Below, one piece after another: positions 1 through 8,513 of a stretch of 64,000 nt of DNA. Under the pieces are notes generated by a model that saw nothing but the letters and a program-made list of their open reading frames with translations, did no database searches and was not told the DNA's origin. A program made the position numbers and the translations under genes. Location: contig CASEKR010000005.1 in assembly GCA_949288585.1 (NCBI GenBank), positions 62,001 through 126,000 on the forward strand, given 5' to 3'. Source of the DNA: an uncultured Bacteroides sp. (GTDB lineage: Bacteria > Bacteroidota > Bacteroidia > Bacteroidales > Bacteroidaceae). Position 1 is the stretch's first letter. Each line of letters starts with the position of its first letter.

Positions 1-1245
1 GCCATCAACACGGAGTGTACACGCGACTTAGTGATTGACGCAGAGGGCGACTGGGTAGTGGAAAGCATCCCAGACTGGTGCAGCCTCTCGGCCAACGAAG
101 GCAGCAAGAAGACGGAAGTGACGCTCACCATCCACGAAATGCCGCAAGGCTCGGCCACGCGCACCGGCGAAATCGTCTTCAAGCTGAAAGACCAGGACTA
201 CCGCCACACGTGCAACGTCAGCCAATATAACTACCAGTACGGCGAGAACGAGGTCATCACCCTGCAAAAGGCTTCGCGCGGCAACAACGGCGGCATCAAC
301 CTCGTCTTCCTGGGCGACGGCTACGATGCTAAGGACATCTCGGAAGGCAAGTACATGGAGAACATGAAGGAGCAGGTGGAAAACTTCTTCGGCATCGAGC
401 CATACACCACCTACCGCGACTACTTCAACGTCTATACCGCCATCGCCGTATCGCCCGAAAGCGGCATCGGCACGGTGAACACCATCCGCTACGCCAAGTT
501 CGAGACGACCTACACGGGCGGCGTGGGCTTGAAGTGCGACTACGATGCCGTCTTCCAGTACGCCTTGGATATGGGAACGACCGTGACCAAAGAGAATCTC
601 AACCAGTCCCTTATCATCATGATACCCAACAGCACGGACTACGGCGGCATCTGCCAGATGTGGGAAGACGGCTCAGCCATCGCCTTCTGCCCCCTGAGCA
701 CCTACGGCTATCCGCTGGATACGCGCGGCGTCATCCAACATGAAGCCGGCGGACACGGCTTCGGCAAGCTGGGCGACGAGTACATCTATCACAACGAGTT
801 CATCGACTTCTGCACCTGCACCTGCTGCGGACACGTGGATGCCATCAACTGGGCCAAAGGTTTGGGCTGGTACGACAATCTCTCGCTCACCGGCAAGATG
901 AACGAAGTGCCTTGGAGCCACCTCATCTTCGACCCGCAATACAGCGACTACGTAGACATCTTCGAGGGCGGCTACATGCACAACCGGGGCGTCTTCCGCT
1001 CGGAACAGAACAGTTGCATGAACAACGACATCCCGTATTACAGCGCCATCAGCCGCGAGAGCATCGTGAAGCGCATCAAGGCGTATGCCGGCGAAGAATA
1101 CTCGTTCGAAGAGTTCAAGGCCTACGACAAGGCGGACGCCGGAGTCATGACTCGAGGCTTGGACGCCGCACAGACGGAACGCAGCGTGCACGGTTTCCAG
1201 CTTCCACCGAAGATTCACAAAGGAAGCCCGCTGCAAAGTAAGTAA
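1..1245 (+). CDS. M64 (IgA peptidase-type) metallopeptidase, 5' end outside window
   Basis: The reading frame is open from base 1, so the N-terminus is missing and 414 residues remain. Residues 1 to about 80 look like a BACON/Ig-like beta domain (WVVESIPDWCSLS, then a Cys-containing last strand). The rest matches peptidase family M64: LVFLGDGYD near residue 100 and the zinc site HEAGGHGFGKLGDE starting at residue 247, where the two His and the later Asp are the expected ligands. A Cys-rich patch (CTCTCCG) follows. Family members are exported by Bacteroidales and act at the cell surface; the true substrate is unknown and the IgA label is historical. It is followed 22 bp later by a fimbrillin-like lipoprotein gene, and the two are probably co-transcribed. 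The family call is confident; the role is inferred. Confidence 0.88.
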   Translation, partial: AINTECTRDLVIDAEGDWVVESIPDWCSLSANEGSKKTEVTLTIHEMPQGSATRTGEIVFKLKDQDYRHTCNVSQYNYQYGENEVITLQKASRGNNGGINLVFLGDGYDAKDISEGKYMENMKEQVENFFGIEPYTTYRDYFNVYTAIAVSPESGIGTVNTIRYAKFETTYTGGVGLKCDYDAVFQYALDMGTTVTKENLNQSLIIMIPNSTDYGGICQMWEDGSAIAFCPLSTYGYPLDTRGVIQHEAGGHGFGKLGDEYIYHNEFIDFCTCTCCGHVDAINWAKGLGWYDNLSLTGKMNEVPWSHLIFDPQYSDYVDIFEGGYMHNRGVFRSEQNSCMNNDIPYYSAISRESIVKRIKAYAGEEYSFEEFKAYDKADAGVMTRGLDAAQTERSVHGFQLPPKIHKGSPLQSK

Positions 1246-1267
1246 CCAACATTAATAACAAGTCGAT

Positions 1268-2263
1268 ATGAAACTATATAATGTTTTATCAACGGGGGCA
1301 GCGGCCATGCTGCTGGCCCTCACCGCCTGCCAGGAAGAAGCCGCTCCGCTGGAAAACCGGACGGATCCGAACCTCATGACCTTCGAAGTGGCTTACCCCG
1401 GCCAACAGACCCGCGTGGCGGACAATGCCTTCGAGAGCGGCGACCGCGTGGGCCTCTTCCTCACGCAAGAAGACAAACCGCTGGAAGTGTCGGGCAACTA
1501 CGTCAACAACGCGACCCTGTCCTTCGACGGCGCGCAGTGGACACCCGAGAAACCCATCTACTGGGACGGAGGGACGTACAACATCTACGCCTACTATCCG
1601 CAGATGTCCCCCGTCACGTCCGTAGACAACCTGCCCTTCGGCGTGGCCTCTGACCAGCAAAGCGACGACGACTACGAACAGAGCGACTTCCTGTGGGCGT
1701 CCAGCCTCAACGCCACGGCGGGCAACGAGGCGGTCCGGCTCCAATTCAGCCACCGCATGAGCCGCTTGCTCATCCAGTTGGTCAAGGGCGAGGACTATGA
1801 AGGCGACCTGCCCGAAGATGCCGAGGTGTACATCCACAACACCGTGCCGCAGGCCACGATTGACCTGAGCGCGGGCGTAGTGACACGCGACCCCTACGCC
1901 ACCGCCGAAAGCATCCGCGCAAAGGGTCTGGGAAACCACCGTTATACGGCCATCATCGTTCCCCAACGCCTGGACAACCGCCAGCCGCTGGTGGAGGTCG
2001 TCATGCGCGGCGTGTCTTATCTGTATGAAAGCAAGTTCGTCTTCCGCCAAGGCACGCAACACAACGTGCAGTTGGTAGTCTCCAAGAACCCCGAACAAAT
2101 CAAGATTGAAATATTGGACGGAGTAAACAAAAGGTGCCACCGTACTGAAACCTTTTGTTCCAAGCCTGGAAACAAAAGGTGCCAAGCCTGGAAACCTTTG
2201 GTTCCCAACCAGAGAAACGTACAGAAGGATGCTTTCCGCCCTCTTTCCAGCTTTTTTGGATAG
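1268..2263 (+). CDS. Fimbrillin-like (Mfa-like) surface lipoprotein with an aberrant C-terminal tail
   Basis: The protein has a lipoprotein signal (LLALTAC, Cys 21) followed by a fimbrillin/Mfa-like fold. Seen markers are TRVADNAFESGDRVGLF near residue 50, then NAT and LQFSHRMSRLLIQL near residue 160, typical of the two-domain fimbrillin superfamily. Such proteins are exported as lipoproteins and form pili or cell-surface adhesins. The recognisable protein ends around residue 289 (EILDGVNK). The last 40 or so residues are encoded by a 22-bp tandem repeat array and a terminator hairpin, and the stop codon lies inside that hairpin. This suggests the original stop was lost and the tail is spurious. 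The gene follows the M64 peptidase closely. Confidence 0.8.
   Translation: MKLYNVLSTGAAAMLLALTACQEEAAPLENRTDPNLMTFEVAYPGQQTRVADNAFESGDRVGLFLTQEDKPLEVSGNYVNNATLSFDGAQWTPEKPIYWDGGTYNIYAYYPQMSPVTSVDNLPFGVASDQQSDDDYEQSDFLWASSLNATAGNEAVRLQFSHRMSRLLIQLVKGEDYEGDLPEDAEVYIHNTVPQATIDLSAGVVTRDPYATAESIRAKGLGNHRYTAIIVPQRLDNRQPLVEVVMRGVSYLYESKFVFRQGTQHNVQLVVSKNPEQIKIEILDGVNKRCHRTETFCSKPGNKRCQAWKPLVPNQRNVQKDAFRPLSSFFG
2125..2207. repeat. 22-bp tandem array 1
   Basis: About four units begin at 2125, 2148, 2170 and 2192 (23, 22, 22 and about 16 bp). Each starts with AAAC and ends with AAGCCTGG or a variant. Alternate units carry AAAAGGT or CCTTTTG cores, so neighbouring units can pair with each other. The array lies inside the 3' end of the fimbrillin-like reading frame. 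Confidence 0.8.
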
Positions 2264-2288
2264 AGAAGGGGAAAGCATCCCGTTTTTT
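2227..2288 (+). terminator. Terminator hairpin after fimbrillin-like gene
   Basis: GGATGCTTTCC (2227-2237) pairs exactly with GGAAAGCATCC (2270-2280), and a run of six T follows. The loop is long, with partial inner pairing. It separates the upstream pair of genes from the promoter at 2293. Confidence 0.7.
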
Positions 2289-2292
2289 CCAC

Positions 2293-2300
2293 TAACTTTG
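2293..2300 (+). promoter_or_regulatory. Bacteroidales -7 box (TAACTTTG) four bases before an ATG
   Basis: The TAnnTTTG consensus ends at 2300 and the ATG of the WG-repeat lipoprotein is at 2305. With the usual start-site spacing the transcript would begin at or very near the ATG, leaving no room for a Shine-Dalgarno site. Confidence 0.6.
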
Positions 2301-2304
2301 CCGC

Positions 2305-4152
2305 ATGATACCGATACCCCAAAACCTATCCATCCTGCGGGCACTGGCCGCTGGTCTGTGCCTGGCCTGCCTGTTGGCCGCCTGTCGGCGGACGGACGGC
2401 GGCACCGTGGAGGCGTTGCCCTTCCGCCAGGGATCGGACAGCCTGTGGGGGCTGGCCGCCACCGACGGCACGGTGCTGGCCCAAGGCTTCGCCCGGCGCC
2501 CGTCAGCCGTGGTGAGAGGGATGTTCACCCTGCCCGATGCGGAAGGGAGGCTGCAACTCTTCTCCGCCGACCGGCCTACGTCGCCAGCCACTCCCCGCAC
2601 GTTCTTCCGCATCGGGCACTTCTTCGACGACACCGCGCCGGCGCAGGAAACGCCCGACGGCCCCATCGTCCTCATCGACAAGCAGGGCAGGGACATCGCC
2701 TCCACGGCGCAATACCCGCAATACGACATCGTGCGGCTGCATAATTTCAGCAACGGCCGCGCGCTCTTTGCCACCGGCGAAGGCAAATGCGGTTACCTGA
2801 ATACGGAAGGCAAAGCAATCATTCCCCCGCTCTACGACGTGGCCTACGACTTCAGCGAGGGCGTCGCCCTGGTGGGCATGAACAACAGCAGGGGAGAGAC
2901 CGCCTTCCAACTGATTGGCACAGACGGCCAAACGGCCGGCAACGTTCGCCTGTCCGACTGCCTGCTCGACACCCGCCTCGCCGACGACAGGCTGCTGTTC
3001 AAGGAACTCCACAACGGGCATCTCGGCTGCATCGACCGCCGGGGCGACGCCGTGCTCTACCTGCCCGGAACCATCCGGCAAGCATCCCGCTTCCGCCACG
3101 GCGTGGCGGCCGTGCGCACCGCCAAGGGCGCCGGCTGCATCGACCGGCAAGGACAAATGCTCGTCCCGGACCTCTACCGGAAAGCCTTCGTGGCAGGCGA
3201 CGACCGAATAGCCGTCCGCCAAGACGGGCGCTGGGCGTTGCTGGACGCCACAGGCACGGCAGTCACGGCCTTCTGCTTCGACAGCATCGGCTGCTTCTAT
3301 GCCGACGGGCACGCCGTGGCCTGCAGCCAAGGACGCTACCGGTTTGTGGACCGCGACGGGAATGCCGTGGGCAGCGACTTCGCCTGCCTGGCAGAAGACA
3401 GCACCGCCCAACGCCTCCGCCCCCAAGTCTTTACCATCGCGCAGGAACACGACGACACCCCCGCGCCTTCCGCGCCCACGAACCACGCGGACAACGAAGA
3501 AAGCGCCGCCACCTCCGGAAAAGAACCGGACAACGCCCCGCAGAAGTCCCGCCCCCGCACGCGGATAGAGGACCAAGACTGGAGAAACGTGGCGCGCCGG
3601 CACCCGTTCTACCAAGAGGCCGCCAAGGTGGTATCGGGCAAACTGGAGGAACAGGACGCCGACAACCGCCGCATGATTCTGAACTACGTGGAACACCTGC
3701 GCACGTCGTACACCACCAAGGACATCGACTTCCTGGAACAACTCTTCAGCGAAAACGCGCTGATAGTAGTCGGCACAGTCGTCCACACCGCTCCCCGACA
3801 AGCGTCCGGCTACCTGCCGCCCGCACAGGTAGTCTACAACGTCAAGAGCAAACGCCAGTACCTGGACCGCCTGAAAGAAGTCTTCAAAGCCAACCGCGAC
3901 ATCGACGTTCGCTTCAGCAACTTCCACATCATGCGCCATCCCACGCTGCCCGGCATCTACGGCGTCAGCCTCCGGCAGGAATACCACTCCGACCTCTACT
4001 CGGACGACGGCTACCTGTTCCTGCTGTGGGACTTCCGCGACGAGACAGCGCCCCAAATCCACGTGCGCACCTGGCAACCCCGCATGAAGCCCGACCATAC
4101 ACCGCTGCCCGAAAGCGAAATATTCAACATCCGTAACTTCAACCTGCAATGA
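2305..4152 (+). CDS. WG-repeat lipoprotein with C-terminal NTF2-like region
   Basis: 615 residues. The N-terminus is a lipoprotein signal (LACLLAAC, Cys 28). Residues from about 40 to 370 contain degenerate WG/KWG beta repeats, recognisable by forms such as GKCGYLNTEGKAIIPPLYD and GCIDRQGQMLVPDLY. A low-complexity Pro/Asp/Glu linker (about 375-425) leads to a C-terminal region (about 430-610) that reads like the NTF2-like domain often found at the end of Bacteroidetes WG-repeat proteins. The protein is probably tethered in the periplasm or to the outer membrane; no enzymatic motif is evident. Its stop overlaps the start of the next gene (ATGA at 4149), so the two are translationally coupled. 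Confidence 0.75.
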   Translation: MIPIPQNLSILRALAAGLCLACLLAACRRTDGGTVEALPFRQGSDSLWGLAATDGTVLAQGFARRPSAVVRGMFTLPDAEGRLQLFSADRPTSPATPRTFFRIGHFFDDTAPAQETPDGPIVLIDKQGRDIASTAQYPQYDIVRLHNFSNGRALFATGEGKCGYLNTEGKAIIPPLYDVAYDFSEGVALVGMNNSRGETAFQLIGTDGQTAGNVRLSDCLLDTRLADDRLLFKELHNGHLGCIDRRGDAVLYLPGTIRQASRFRHGVAAVRTAKGAGCIDRQGQMLVPDLYRKAFVAGDDRIAVRQDGRWALLDATGTAVTAFCFDSIGCFYADGHAVACSQGRYRFVDRDGNAVGSDFACLAEDSTAQRLRPQVFTIAQEHDDTPAPSAPTNHADNEESAATSGKEPDNAPQKSRPRTRIEDQDWRNVARRHPFYQEAAKVVSGKLEEQDADNRRMILNYVEHLRTSYTTKDIDFLEQLFSENALIVVGTVVHTAPRQASGYLPPAQVVYNVKSKRQYLDRLKEVFKANRDIDVRFSNFHIMRHPTLPGIYGVSLRQEYHSDLYSDDGYLFLLWDFRDETAPQIHVRTWQPRMKPDHTPLPESEIFNIRNFNLQ

Positions 4153-5141
4153 GAAACGACCCGAACACCCCGACAACTGCATGGATCCGCCTCCTGTGGG
4201 CCGTCCTCCTCGTCCTGGCGACGGGAAGCGCAGGCGCGCAAGACTTCAGCGTGCGGTCGTTCCGTATGCTGTCCAACGACATCACGGCCTACATCGCCCC
4301 CGTGCGCGACCTCAACAACGAAGCCTGCGCCTTGGTGAAGGTGGTGGGCGACCCGGATTTCGTGTTCTCCTCGCCGCTGGGCGTGGTGAAGCGGAAGAAC
4401 GAAGTAGGCGAAATCTGGCTATACCTGCCTGCCGGAAGCCTGCTGCTGACCATCAAGCACCCGCAATGGGGCGTCCTGCGCGACTACCGCTTCTCCGCCC
4501 CCTTGGAATCACGCATGACCTACGAACTATGGCTGACGCCGCCGCTGGACTACCGCCGCCCCAAAGAGATGCCCGCGCTTTCCGCCCGCCCCTGCCCGCT
4601 GGATACCAGCCTGCATGTGGCCGGACGGCTGCCCGAACCGGCGCCTCCACGCCCCCGCCGACCGCGCGAACGGCTCCACGGGCTGGCGATGCTCAACGTC
4701 GGCCTTAACGCCGACCGCCCGTCCGCCGGCCTCCGCCTGGCGCTCATGCGGAGGCATGGCGCCTACCTGCTGGCCCAGACCGACTTCCACTCCACGCCCC
4801 ACACGCAGGGTGAATGTGACAGCAACGGCCAACTGCCCAACGGTGAAACGCCCTACTACACCGGACAGACGCGCCAAGGCCGCTGGATGCTCCTGGCGGG
4901 CGGCATCCACCGCGTGGCGGGAGACTTCTGCGTGTACGAAGGCATCGGCTACGGACAACGCCTCCTGGCATGGGAACTGAACGAAGGCTCCTGGACGCGC
5001 AACGCAGGCCACACTTACAGGGGGCTTTGCGCCGAAGCCGGCGGATTGTACCGCTTCTACCGCATAGCCGTCTCGGCCGGAGTCATGACCATCCAAGGCA
5101 AATATTGGGAAGCGGCCATCGGCATCGGGTGGCACTTCTGA
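4149..5141 (+). CDS. Exported PEGA-like hypothetical protein
   Basis: 330 residues with a signal peptide ending at AGAQ (about residue 30). Residues 45-130 look like a PEGA-type beta domain: CALVKVVGDPDF, then GEIWLYLPAGSLLLTIKHPQWG and a following strand. A Pro/Arg-rich linker (about 150-175) precedes a C-terminal half with many short beta strands (GLAMLNVGLNADRPSAGLRLAL and on), like a small outer-membrane or conjugative-element-type beta structure. I do not recognise a precise family for the second half. The gene is coupled to the WG-repeat gene upstream and is 23 bp from the LRR lipoprotein downstream, so the three probably form one operon for a surface assembly. Confidence 0.6.
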   Translation: MRNDPNTPTTAWIRLLWAVLLVLATGSAGAQDFSVRSFRMLSNDITAYIAPVRDLNNEACALVKVVGDPDFVFSSPLGVVKRKNEVGEIWLYLPAGSLLLTIKHPQWGVLRDYRFSAPLESRMTYELWLTPPLDYRRPKEMPALSARPCPLDTSLHVAGRLPEPAPPRPRRPRERLHGLAMLNVGLNADRPSAGLRLALMRRHGAYLLAQTDFHSTPHTQGECDSNGQLPNGETPYYTGQTRQGRWMLLAGGIHRVAGDFCVYEGIGYGQRLLAWELNEGSWTRNAGHTYRGLCAEAGGLYRFYRIAVSAGVMTIQGKYWEAAIGIGWHF

Positions 5142-5164
5142 CCGAAACTAACAGAAAGATAAAC

Positions 5165-6799
5165 ATGAGACACTCCAACTACCTATACTTATGGTGGGTC
5201 GGCTTGGCCGCCTTGCTACTGGCCTGCAACGAAGACGAACGCCCCGACAGCCTGCCCCCCACGCTCCGGGTGGACGAAGCCGCCGAGTTGACACGCACCA
5301 GTGCCCTGCTGAGCGGCGAAGTCATCCTCCACGGCCAAGGCACGGTCAGCGACATCTGTTTCCGCTATGGGACGACAGACGGGATGGACCAATCAGCCGA
5401 CTGCCCTTCCGGCATCCTGCAAGTGACAACCCGGCTGACCGACCTGCAGCCGGGCACCACCTACTACTATTGCCTGGAAGCGGGGAACGGATACAGCACC
5501 GTGCGTAGCGAAACGCACACCTTCAGCACACTGCCCAACGTGACGCCCACCGTCAGCGGCATCACCCGCCTCAACCAAGGGCCGCTCAGCATCACCGTCT
5601 CTTACGAAATCACCGACGACGGCGGGGAACCCCTCACCTCCACCGGACTGTACTACCGCCAGGGAGGGGAGACCGAAGAGCAACGCCTCAGCCTGGAGGC
5701 AAACACGGAGGGGCAGGTACGCGCACGCATCGGCGGACTGCAGACAGAGACAGACTACATCGTGCAAGCCTACGCCGCCAACAGCATCGGCGAAACGCGC
5801 GGCGAGCCCTACCGTTTCCACACCTCGCAGGCGGTCATCCTGACCGAGGCAGGCGAACTGCCGGAAATAATGGGCGAAGAAGGGAAGTATGCCTTCGCCA
5901 GCCTCAACATAGCCGGCCCGCTGAATGGGACGGACTTCCGCTTCCTGCGCGAGATGGCGGGACGGGGAACGGACGGGCAGGAAACACCCGGACAACTGCA
6001 GACGCTGAACCTGAGCGACGCCACCATCGAAGCGGGAGGAGCCAGCTACGACGGCTACCACTACACCGAAAGCCGCACAGCAGGCAGCGGACTGTTTGCC
6101 CAATGCACCGCCCTGAGGGAGCTAATCCTGCCAGACAACACGGCCACCGTGGAAGCCTATGCCTTCGACCATTGCACCGCCCTCCAACGGCTTCGCCTTC
6201 CTTCCGCCCTGAGCAGTTTCAAGCCTTCCATCGGCTGCATCAGCCTCGAAGAGATAGAAGTGCCCGCCTCCTGCGCCCACTTCCACACCTCCGACGGCGT
6301 GCTCTACAACGCCGACGCCTCTACCCTGCTTTGGTATCCGGAGGGAAAAGAAGACGTTCAGTTCACGGTTCCTGCGGGAGTAGAAGAGATTGGCGACCAC
6401 GCTTTCCGCAACGCCCAGGCCGAAGAAATTGTCCTGCCACAGTCTGTCAACCGGCTGGGGCAAGCCAGCTTCGGCGGTGCCGGACTCCGGCGCATCGACC
6501 TGCCGGACGGGGTCTCCACCCTGCCCTACGGATGCTTCCAAGGTTGCGCCCGGCTGGAAGCTGTCACACTGGGCAAAGAGATGGACTACCTGTCGGAATA
6601 CTGCTTCAAGGATTGCAACGCCCTTACAGACTTGTACGTCCAAGACCCAGACTTCGCCCCTTATTGCACGGAAGAGACTTTCTCCGGAGCGGAACGCCTG
6701 CTCCAGGAAGGCACGCTGCATGTGCCTGCCGGCTGCACGGCACGCTACCGCAACCACCAGATTTGGGGACAGTTCAAAACGATTGTGGATGATTGGTAA
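5165..6799 (+). CDS. FN3 / BspA-type leucine-rich-repeat lipoprotein
   Basis: The ATG at 5165 was chosen because it gives a clean lipoprotein signal (LAALLLACNEDE, Cys 20); the frame is open further upstream but there it only overlaps the previous gene. 544 residues. Residues about 35-120 and 125-220 form two fibronectin-III-like domains with TSALLSGEV and ETDYIVQAYAANSIGETRG. Residues about 300-530 are BspA-type LRR_5 repeats (ALRELILPDNTATVEAYAFD, LRRIDLPDGVSTLPYGCF). Proteins of this design are surface-exposed and bind host or microbial ligands. The 3' end overlaps the convergent kinase gene by 26 bp. Confidence 0.85.
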   Translation: MRHSNYLYLWWVGLAALLLACNEDERPDSLPPTLRVDEAAELTRTSALLSGEVILHGQGTVSDICFRYGTTDGMDQSADCPSGILQVTTRLTDLQPGTTYYYCLEAGNGYSTVRSETHTFSTLPNVTPTVSGITRLNQGPLSITVSYEITDDGGEPLTSTGLYYRQGGETEEQRLSLEANTEGQVRARIGGLQTETDYIVQAYAANSIGETRGEPYRFHTSQAVILTEAGELPEIMGEEGKYAFASLNIAGPLNGTDFRFLREMAGRGTDGQETPGQLQTLNLSDATIEAGGASYDGYHYTESRTAGSGLFAQCTALRELILPDNTATVEAYAFDHCTALQRLRLPSALSSFKPSIGCISLEEIEVPASCAHFHTSDGVLYNADASTLLWYPEGKEDVQFTVPAGVEEIGDHAFRNAQAEEIVLPQSVNRLGQASFGGAGLRRIDLPDGVSTLPYGCFQGCARLEAVTLGKEMDYLSEYCFKDCNALTDLYVQDPDFAPYCTEETFSGAERLLQEGTLHVPAGCTARYRNHQIWGQFKTIVDDW

Positions 6800-7712
6800 G
6801 GGGCACGGAGTCCGCCCACTGTTCGATCGGCATGGAACGGTTGCCATAGACAGGGAAAGAGACGGCGCTCTCGTCCGCCGTCCAATACAGGTATGCCGCA
6901 CATGCGGCTATCAACAGGACAGCCGCGACCAGCCACTTGCTTCTGGAAGGAAAAGGTTTCTTCCCCTCCAAGGCTTGCACGACTTCCAAGGCCGAGGCAT
7001 AACGATGGGCCGGATGCTGGCGCGTGCACTTGCGGGAAACGGCAGCCAGTCTTTTATCTTTCAGCAGTTCGGCCATTTCTCCCACGATAATGCCCAGCGA
7101 GAAGATGTCGGCCCGGCAGTCGAGCGGTTGGCCCGGTTCCAAAGCCTCCGGCGCCAAGTAGTAACGTGTCCCAGCAGGCAACTTCAGCACGTCATAGTCA
7201 TCGCTGTCAGAAAGGCCGAAGTCTATCAGCTTCACGTTGTTCCCGTTGTGTGTTATCAGGATGTTGTCCGGCTTCAGGTCGCGGTGCACAATCTGCTTAT
7301 TATGCAGGTAGCCCAGCGCGTCACACAGTTCGCGCACAAACTTGCGCGCCAGTTCAGGCGTCAGCCTGCCATCGTCCGTCCATTGCCTCAACGTCATGCC
7401 GTCGATATACTCCAAGACAATGCAATGCCCCAGTTCCGGCAATGTTTCCCAGCCCAAAGCACGGACAATGTGCGGATGTTCCAGTCGGTAACCAATGCTG
7501 AACTCCTTGCGTAACGCCTCTTCGTAAAACGGATTGCCCAAGTAAACGGGTTTGAGCGCTTTCAGGATATGCAGCCGCCCGTAACGGCGGCCGTAAAACA
7601 GGCGTTCGTACCCCGATGCAGAGACGTACACTTCGTGAAGGTCTGTGAAGGGTTGTTCGCCGGACTGCTGTGCCGCATCTATAAACCCCGATGAAACGAT
7701 AGCATCACTCAT
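6774..7712 (-). CDS. Hanks-type Ser/Thr protein kinase with C-terminal membrane anchor
   Basis: 312 residues. The kinase core has Lys 51 (HILK), the catalytic loop HRDLKPDN (143-150), DFG (164-166) and APE (188-190), so the catalytic residues are present. The Gly-rich loop is unusual: the segment around residues 30-45 (SASGYERLFYGRRYG) lacks the GxGxxG pattern. A single transmembrane helix (about 259-277) is followed by a short C-terminal tail of about 35 residues, presumably outside the cytoplasm. The gene overlaps the upstream 192-residue protein by 8 bp and is probably co-transcribed with it, which makes that protein a candidate partner or substrate. Confidence 0.88.
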   Translation of the reverse strand: MSDAIVSSGFIDAAQQSGEQPFTDLHEVYVSASGYERLFYGRRYGRLHILKALKPVYLGNPFYEEALRKEFSIGYRLEHPHIVRALGWETLPELGHCIVLEYIDGMTLRQWTDDGRLTPELARKFVRELCDALGYLHNKQIVHRDLKPDNILITHNGNNVKLIDFGLSDSDDYDVLKLPAGTRYYLAPEALEPGQPLDCRADIFSLGIIVGEMAELLKDKRLAAVSRKCTRQHPAHRYASALEVVQALEGKKPFPSRSKWLVAAVLLIAACAAYLYWTADESAVSFPVYGNRSMPIEQWADSVPLTNHPQSF

Positions 7713-8283
7713 GAAGCTGATTGTTTAAGAGCGTCAATCCGCCGTTACGTCCGGCTATGAAAGGAGAAAGGCGTTGGCCGCCGCGCAACACATAGGGCAG
7801 GAACAAAGGCTGGCCCATCAGGAAAGAAACCGCTTCGAAGCGGTCGCCCGTCAAGAGTTTGGACTGCCGGGCTTCCTCCACCACGAAAAGCCCCTGTCCC
7901 AGGTAGCGCAGGCGCAAATAGCGGTTAGGCGACCAGCCAATTTCGACCTGGGCGCCTGGTTGCAGTTCGCTGGATAATATCTGGTGGGTGGAAAAGAAAG
8001 ACGAATTATAAGCCGTGCTGGTTTTCAGCCAAAGGCAGAATTGCTTGAAATCGTCGTGCCCCAAATAGCGCGCCAAGATATCCAGCGTTTGCAGGCGGGG
8101 CAAATGGCTGTCGCCCACGTATCCCCACAGGCGTTTAAGCGTAGAGGTGGAAACACTCTCTTCTTGAGTCTTGCGCAGGTAGAGCGAGAACTCGTCGAAG
8201 TCGGTCGACGTGTTCAACGACTTGGGATAACGTTTCTCCACCAGCCGCAGGAGTTCGGCTATTTCAGGCTTATAAATATTCAT
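7705..8283 (-). CDS. Kinase-associated Bacteroidales protein of unknown function
   Basis: 192 residues with no signal peptide. The N-terminal 90 residues are helical, and STSTLKRLWGY near residue 46 resembles a helix-turn-helix used by Bacteroidetes regulators. Residues from about 100 on are beta-rich (QVEIGWSPNRYLRLRYLG and on). It overlaps the kinase start by 8 bp, so the two proteins are made together. A role as regulator or substrate of the kinase is inferred from position only. Confidence 0.6.
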   Translation of the reverse strand: MNIYKPEIAELLRLVEKRYPKSLNTSTDFDEFSLYLRKTQEESVSTSTLKRLWGYVGDSHLPRLQTLDILARYLGHDDFKQFCLWLKTSTAYNSSFFSTHQILSSELQPGAQVEIGWSPNRYLRLRYLGQGLFVVEEARQSKLLTGDRFEAVSFLMGQPLFLPYVLRGGQRLSPFIAGRNGGLTLLNNQLHE

Positions 8284-8302
8284 GGCGTTCGTTTTGATTG
8301 GG

Positions 8303-8310
8303 CAAAGTTA
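8303..8310 (-). promoter_or_regulatory. Bacteroidales -7 box for the kinase operon
   Basis: TAACTTTG on the minus strand, 19 bp before the ATG at 8283. No well-spaced TTTG -33 box was found, so only the -7 element is supported. Confidence 0.5.
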
Positions 8311-8477
8311 GGGAATATCGCTGGAATAATCGAACAAAACCAGCAGATTAACACTAATGTCCCGGATTTTTACTACTTCCTTCTCCCCTGATTTATTTCC
8401 GCCGAAACACTTAAGTATTCCCCCGACATTGTCATATCCCCGCTTTGTTTCCCGCCTATTTTTCCTACCCGTATAAA

Positions 8478-8508
8478 TTTGAAAAAAGCAAGCAAACGCC
8501 TATCTTTG
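8478..8508 (+). promoter_or_regulatory. Complete Bacteroidales promoter (-33 and -7)
   Basis: TTTG at 8478-8481 and TATCTTTG at 8501-8508 are separated by 19 bp, matching the Bacteroides sigma-ABfr consensus. The ATG at 8514 is only five bases beyond, so the message is probably leaderless or nearly so. Confidence 0.75.
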
Positions 8509-8513
8509 CGCCC

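Noticed and set aside
2503..4182. Minus-strand frame of 559 codons opposite the WG-repeat gene
   Set aside because: Val/Ala/Gly-rich shadow of a confident plus-strand gene.
4970..5164. Longer N-terminus for the LRR lipoprotein
   Set aside because: Overlaps the previous gene; the ATG at 5165 gives a proper lipoprotein signal.
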